A DNA stretch of 29,939 nt from Candidatus Troglogloeales bacterium (GTDB lineage: Bacteria > Nitrospirota > Nitrospiria > SBBL01 > SBBT01), in contig SBBT01000006.1 of NCBI GenBank assembly GCA_005239595.1, positions 1 through 29,939 of the forward strand, read 5' to 3'. Shown here in pieces: positions 27,440 through 29,939 of this stretch; positions within the stretch are counted from its first letter, which is position 1, and each line of letters starts with the position of its first letter. The notes under the pieces were generated by a model, which did not search any database, was not told the origin of the DNA, and worked only from the letters and a program-made list of their open reading frames with translations. A program made the translations under genes and the position numbers.

Positions 27440-29600
27440 GGGAAAATACGCGAAAAAATACGCGAAATTCATGCCCATCCAAAACATAGAGAACACCGGG
27501 TTTCAGTGGTGCCTCCCTATTCAATACTTGAAAGGTTTCGGACCCAGACGCGCTATCCTTTTTAAAAAGCTCGGCGTAGAGACCATCGAGGACCTTCTCT
27601 ATTTCATCCCCTATCGGTACGAAGACCGCACGGTCCTAAAGAAAATTGGGCATCTTCAGGTCGGAGAAGATCAAACCATTCTGGCAGAAATCAAGACCGT
27701 ATCGCTTATTGAAACGCCCCGAAAAAGAATGAAGATCGTTACTATCGCCGCATCGGATGAAACAGGGATCATTCACGCCAAGTGGTTCAACCAACCGTAT
27801 ATGAAAGAGGTTTTTAAAAAGGGTGAACAGGTTATGCTGAGCGGAAAGGTCAGGGAAAATCTTTATGGGGGATACGGGCTTGAAATGGAGAACCCTCAAT
27901 ACGAAAAAATGGAAAAAGACGAACCCTCTCTCCATATGGGTTGCATTGTTCCGATCTATCACGAGACGAAAGGATTGACCAGCCGGCAAATACGGTCTTT
28001 GATGAGACAGACCTTAGATCAATATGCGTTCAGAATTCCGGAAATACTTCCGGGTTCGGTAATCTCCAATCACCACTTGTCCCCTCTTCGGGAAGCGATC
28101 GTAGAAATCCATTTTCCCTCCAAGGGGGCTGACCTATCACTTTTAAACTCCGGCAAGAGTCTTGCCCACCACCGTCTTTGTTTCGACGAGTTTTTTCTGC
28201 TCCAGATTGGGCTTGCCATCCGTAAACGGAATGCGACCGAAAAGAAAATCGGAATCGCCTTTACCACAACAGGGCCCCTCACCCAACAGCTGCGCACCCT
28301 TCTGCCGTTTAAACTGACCGATGCACAGGAGCGGGTCTTGTCTGAAATCAAAAAGGATATGGCATCCCCCTATCCCATGAACCGTTTGCTGCAGGGCGAT
28401 GTTGGTTCGGGAAAAACGCTGGTAGCTCTAATGGCGATTTTAATTGCCATTGAAAACGGCTATCAGGCGGCCCTGATGGCCCCTACCGAGATTTTGGCGG
28501 GGCAGCATTATTTATCGCTGATGGATTATCTCAAAACGCTTGGGAAAACCGTTGCCCTGCTCACAAGCGATATGAAGAAGCGGGAGAAGGACGATATTTT
28601 AAGAAAAGTTGAATCAGGAAAAACCGACCTGGTCATCGGAACCCATGCCTTGATTCAAAAGGACGTCCGATTCAGGAAATTGGGTCTTGCGGTTGTGGAC
28701 GAACAGCATAAGTTTGGCGTCCTGCAACGGGCAGAGCTGATTCAAAAGGGATACCGGCCCGACATCCTCATTATGACGGCAACCCCTATCCCGAGAACCC
28801 TGGCCCTTACGTTGTATGGCGATTTGAATCTCTCCACGATTGATGCGCTTCCACCGGGGCGATCGCCTATCCAGACCTCTCTCTTTTATGAGAAGCAGCG
28901 CAAACAGATCTACCAACTACTGGAGAATGAACTGGCAAAGGGAAGACAGGCCTATGTGGTCTGTCCATTGGTGGAAGAATCGGAAAAGATCGATTTAAAA
29001 GCGGCCGTTACAATGTCAACCCTGCTGAAGGAAACTTTTCCCAATCGTCGCATTGATCTCATTCATGGCAGACTTAAAAGGGAAGAGAAAACGGCCATCA
29101 TGGACAGACTCAAAAAAGGCTTAATTGATCTCTTGGTCGCCACCACCGTCGTCGAGGTTGGGATTGACGTACCGAATGCAACGGTCATGTTGATTGAACA
29201 TGTCGAACGTTTGGGTCTGGCGCAATTACATCAGCTTCGAGGCCGTGTTGGACGTGGAGCGGAGAAATCCTATTGTTTCTTGATAGCTGGCTATCCTATT
29301 TCTCAAGACGGAAAACGTCGTCTCGAAGCGATGGTAAAGAGCAATGATGGTTTTTATCTTTCTGAGGTTGATCTAAAAATAAGGGGTCCAGGAGATTTTT
29401 TTGGGACACGTCAATCTGGAATACCGGAATTAAAAGTTGCAAGCCTGGTTCGGGATGCAGCGATTTTGGAATCTGCGAGGCGAGAGGCTTTTGAATGGAT
29501 CCAACGTGATCCCGCGTTAAGCAACCAGGAAAGCCTTCCGATCCGTTCCTCCATGGAGAGGAAGTGGAAGGCGGAATGGGCCTGTTTACAGACCGAATAA
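27411..29600 (+). CDS. recG: ATP-dependent DNA helicase RecG
   Basis: 729 residues, a superfamily 2 helicase that reverses stalled forks and moves branched DNA. The order is: helix-hairpin-like start YLKGFGPRRAILFKKLGV with LYFIPYRYEDR, the OB-type wedge domain (about 70-170), Walker A QGDVGSGKT, motif II VVDEQHKFGV (usual DEQHRFG), motif III TATPIPRTLALTLYGDL, motif V VATTVVEVGIDVPNA and motif VI QLRGRVGRG. The tail KIRGPGDFFGTRQSG is typical. The first 20 residues are an extra basic segment. ATG 27411 has AGGG four bases upstream; a shorter start at ATG 27471 would have none. The rpmB promoter lies on the opposite strand over the start. Confidence 0.96.
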   Translation: MLPLIALIGKGKYAKKYAKFMPIQNIENTGFQWCLPIQYLKGFGPRRAILFKKLGVETIEDLLYFIPYRYEDRTVLKKIGHLQVGEDQTILAEIKTVSLIETPRKRMKIVTIAASDETGIIHAKWFNQPYMKEVFKKGEQVMLSGKVRENLYGGYGLEMENPQYEKMEKDEPSLHMGCIVPIYHETKGLTSRQIRSLMRQTLDQYAFRIPEILPGSVISNHHLSPLREAIVEIHFPSKGADLSLLNSGKSLAHHRLCFDEFFLLQIGLAIRKRNATEKKIGIAFTTTGPLTQQLRTLLPFKLTDAQERVLSEIKKDMASPYPMNRLLQGDVGSGKTLVALMAILIAIENGYQAALMAPTEILAGQHYLSLMDYLKTLGKTVALLTSDMKKREKDDILRKVESGKTDLVIGTHALIQKDVRFRKLGLAVVDEQHKFGVLQRAELIQKGYRPDILIMTATPIPRTLALTLYGDLNLSTIDALPPGRSPIQTSLFYEKQRKQIYQLLENELAKGRQAYVVCPLVEESEKIDLKAAVTMSTLLKETFPNRRIDLIHGRLKREEKTAIMDRLKKGLIDLLVATTVVEVGIDVPNATVMLIEHVERLGLAQLHQLRGRVGRGAEKSYCFLIAGYPISQDGKRRLEAMVKSNDGFYLSEVDLKIRGPGDFFGTRQSGIPELKVASLVRDAAILESARREAFEWIQRDPALSNQESLPIRSSMERKWKAEWACLQTE

Positions 29601-29609
29601 AAGGTGTTT

Positions 29610-29939
29610 ATGGCGTTTTCTTGGAAAACTTCGTTACAGAGATGGTTAGACCCGCTTCCAACACGATGGAAAGAGGACCTCATGCGAGGCATTAAGATGA
29701 TCCAACCAGCAGCAGCTTCTATCTCAGACAAAACCCTTGTTGAAATCGAGCTCATGCGACTTCGCTATCGCCTTGAAAGAATTCATCGAAAATTAAATGA
29801 AGCCTATCAGACCTTCGGAAGAAGGATCATGGAACATTGGGAGCAGACTCCAGTTATCACGGAAGATGAGAAAAAACATTTATTACATCGGATCAACCTT
29901 TTATTAAAGGAACAAGAAAAGATCGTCAGCCAGATACAC
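29610..29939 (+). CDS. Unrecognised helical protein (5' part only)
   Basis: 110 codons are visible before the right edge, with no stop. It begins at ATG 29610, nine bases after the recG stop, with AAGGTG four bases upstream, so it is probably in the recG transcript. The translation starts MAFSWKTSLQRWLDPLPTRW and then becomes strongly helical and charged (ELMRLRYRLERIHRKLNEAY, later LLHRINLLLKEQEKIV), suggesting a coiled coil. No signal peptide or membrane segment. I do not recognise the family. Codon use looks like that of its neighbours. Confidence 0.7.
   Translation, partial: MAFSWKTSLQRWLDPLPTRWKEDLMRGIKMIQPAAASISDKTLVEIELMRLRYRLERIHRKLNEAYQTFGRRIMEHWEQTPVITEDEKKHLLHRINLLLKEQEKIVSQIH

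Noticed and set aside
27443..27470. Direct repeat AAAATACGCG near the recG start.
   Set aside because: Two short copies inside a Lys/Tyr-rich coding stretch (KYAKKYAKF); explained by the protein sequence.

Overview
The window is an ordinary bacterial chromosomal segment, gene-dense on both strands, with no IS element, prophage, CRISPR array or rRNA that I can see. The likely source is a member of the phylum Nitrospirota (the Nitrospira / Leptospirillum / Manganitrophus side). This is inference. It rests on a complex I cluster with two NuoM subunits and no NuoE/NuoF, and on a plant/archaeal-type quinone methyltransferase (VTE3-like), a combination I associate with that phylum. No database search was possible; family calls come from motifs and recalled family sequences.

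Left third (1-11934, minus strand): one long operon running nuoA-B-C-D-G-I-J-K-L-M-M2-N, with nuoN cut by the window edge. Genes are tightly coupled, with 4-bp overlaps and TTG/GTG starts behind good Shine-Dalgarno sites. There is no nuoE, nuoF or nuoH in the run; nuoG touches nuoI directly. The fourth pump-type subunit (second NuoM) comes with an insertion in the lateral-helix region of the NuoL-like subunit, as expected of a '2M' complex I. Two of the three pump-type subunits that are fully visible lack the usual TM7 lysine.

Middle (11935-20666, mostly plus strand): a 589-base spacer with a perfect inverted repeat, a hairpin and a possible extended -10 site. It is followed by a SAM methyltransferase, an exported methionine sulfoxide reductase pair (MsrA, then MsrB with a Tat-type signal), clpC behind a near-consensus promoter that contains a palindrome, a membrane TPR protein joined to tsaD and purC, a small exported protein whose terminator lies inside its last codons, and an initiator tRNA on the minus strand with its own promoter.

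Right third (20667-29939): a UvrD helicase fused to a RecB/AddB-type Fe-S nuclease (plus). On the minus strand are DUF3467, rmuC, the VTE3-like methyltransferase, nrdB and a short rpmB gene. nrdB has a promoter overlapped by two well-spaced NrdR boxes, and the methyltransferase sits 13 bases downstream in the same apparent operon. recG (plus) and the start of an unrecognised helical protein end the window.

Themes: quinone-linked energy metabolism (complex I and a benzoquinone methyltransferase), DNA repair and nucleotide supply (UvrD-nuclease, RmuC, RecG, NrdB), and protein quality control or oxidative repair (ClpC, MsrA/B). The most interesting points are the composition of the complex I cluster, the altered pump residues, and the NrdR-controlled operon that includes a quinone methyltransferase.
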